Assembly (NCBI RefSeq): GCF_022539665.2
Contig: NC_081337.1
Location: forward strand, 361,139 to 425,138
Source of the DNA: Daphnia carinata
Taxonomy: Eukaryota > Arthropoda > Branchiopoda > Diplostraca > Daphniidae
Length of the DNA stretch: 64,000 nucleotides
Reading direction: 5' to 3'
Below the pieces are notes generated by a model, which ran no database searches, was not told the origin of the DNA, and saw only the letters and a program-made list of their open reading frames with translations. Below, piece after piece: positions 63,658 to 64,000 of the stretch. The position numbers were made by a program, and so were the translations under genes. The stretch's first letter is position 1; every line of letters begins with the position of its first letter.

Positions 63658-64000
63658 TATAAATATTGAATATTAATGTTAAAAACTTCCCTTCTCTATG
63701 GATGGCGTTTTGTAGTACCAAATTTTATGATTTGGAAAGAATTGAGCAACCAATGTTTTGACGATTTACAGGAGGGACATTGACTTTTATTAAATTTTAG
63801 GGCGTCTTCTTCAAATTCATACGGAAATAACATAACGCTAATAGAAAACATATGGAATGAATGTAAAAGTAAGAAATTCGAATGTTATGTGTAGGTTAAT
63901 CATTTAATACCACCAAACATTGTTATTCGCATCAAGCAACTGAAAATCAGAAAGCATTTGTTAGGGTATCTTGGTGTTACAAAGGGTGCCGTACGAATCC
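63658..64000. other. Right-end non-coding DNA
   Basis: AT-rich; no gene, RNA or repeat recognised. Confidence 0.5.

Noticed and set aside
1-64000. CRISPR arrays, bacterial operons, plasmid or phage origins
   Set aside because: None seen. Intron-bearing genes and Pol III tRNA genes indicate a eukaryotic chromosome.

Overview
This is a stretch of animal nuclear genome, most likely from an arthropod and plausibly a cladoceran crustacean such as Daphnia. The reasons are introns of roughly 35-215 bp in two ordinary eukaryotic genes, animal-type tRNA genes, BEL/Pao and env-bearing Ty3/gypsy retroelements, and non-LTR retrotransposons with restriction-like endonucleases. The species call is an inference. 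No bacterial operons, CRISPR arrays or rRNA genes were seen.

Layout. Positions 1-10735 hold a decayed minus-strand Ty3/gypsy element with gag, protease, RT/RNase H and a large glycoprotein gene. An intact BEL/Pao element (11020-18079) has near-identical LTRs and a perfect 5-bp target duplication, 31 bp upstream of a tRNA-Trp gene. A tRNA cluster follows: Trp, Gly(GCC), initiator Met, Asp, Gly(TCC) and intron-bearing Leu(CAA). It contains a 1.55-kb TTTTG array and is colonised by at least three related non-LTR elements with N-terminal zinc fingers, RT and RLE endonuclease. Two of these sit just downstream of the A box of tRNA-Asp and tRNA-Gly, always antisense to the tRNA.

From 35.9 to 45.2 kb lies an array of GGGTA-type motifs and a gypsy element with an F-like envelope gene. 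That envelope gene is split by a 3.2-kb inverted-repeat DNA element which carries a degenerate, intron-containing copy of the kinase gene Akt. From 45.2 to 52.5 kb two opposite-strand gypsy elements are nested.

The single-copy host part starts near 53.7 kb. CWC22 (plus strand, 9 exons) converges on ICMT (minus strand, 4 exons). Beyond ICMT is a 3.5-kb hAT-like element with an 8-bp target duplication. It carries a broken SURF6-like sequence and is itself split by a second member of the inverted-repeat family that holds Akt. The window ends with a 1.04-kb nearly palindromic Tc1/mariner-type MITE.

The most notable themes are RLE retrotransposons that target the tRNA A box, and two different DNA transposon families carrying host-gene sequence.
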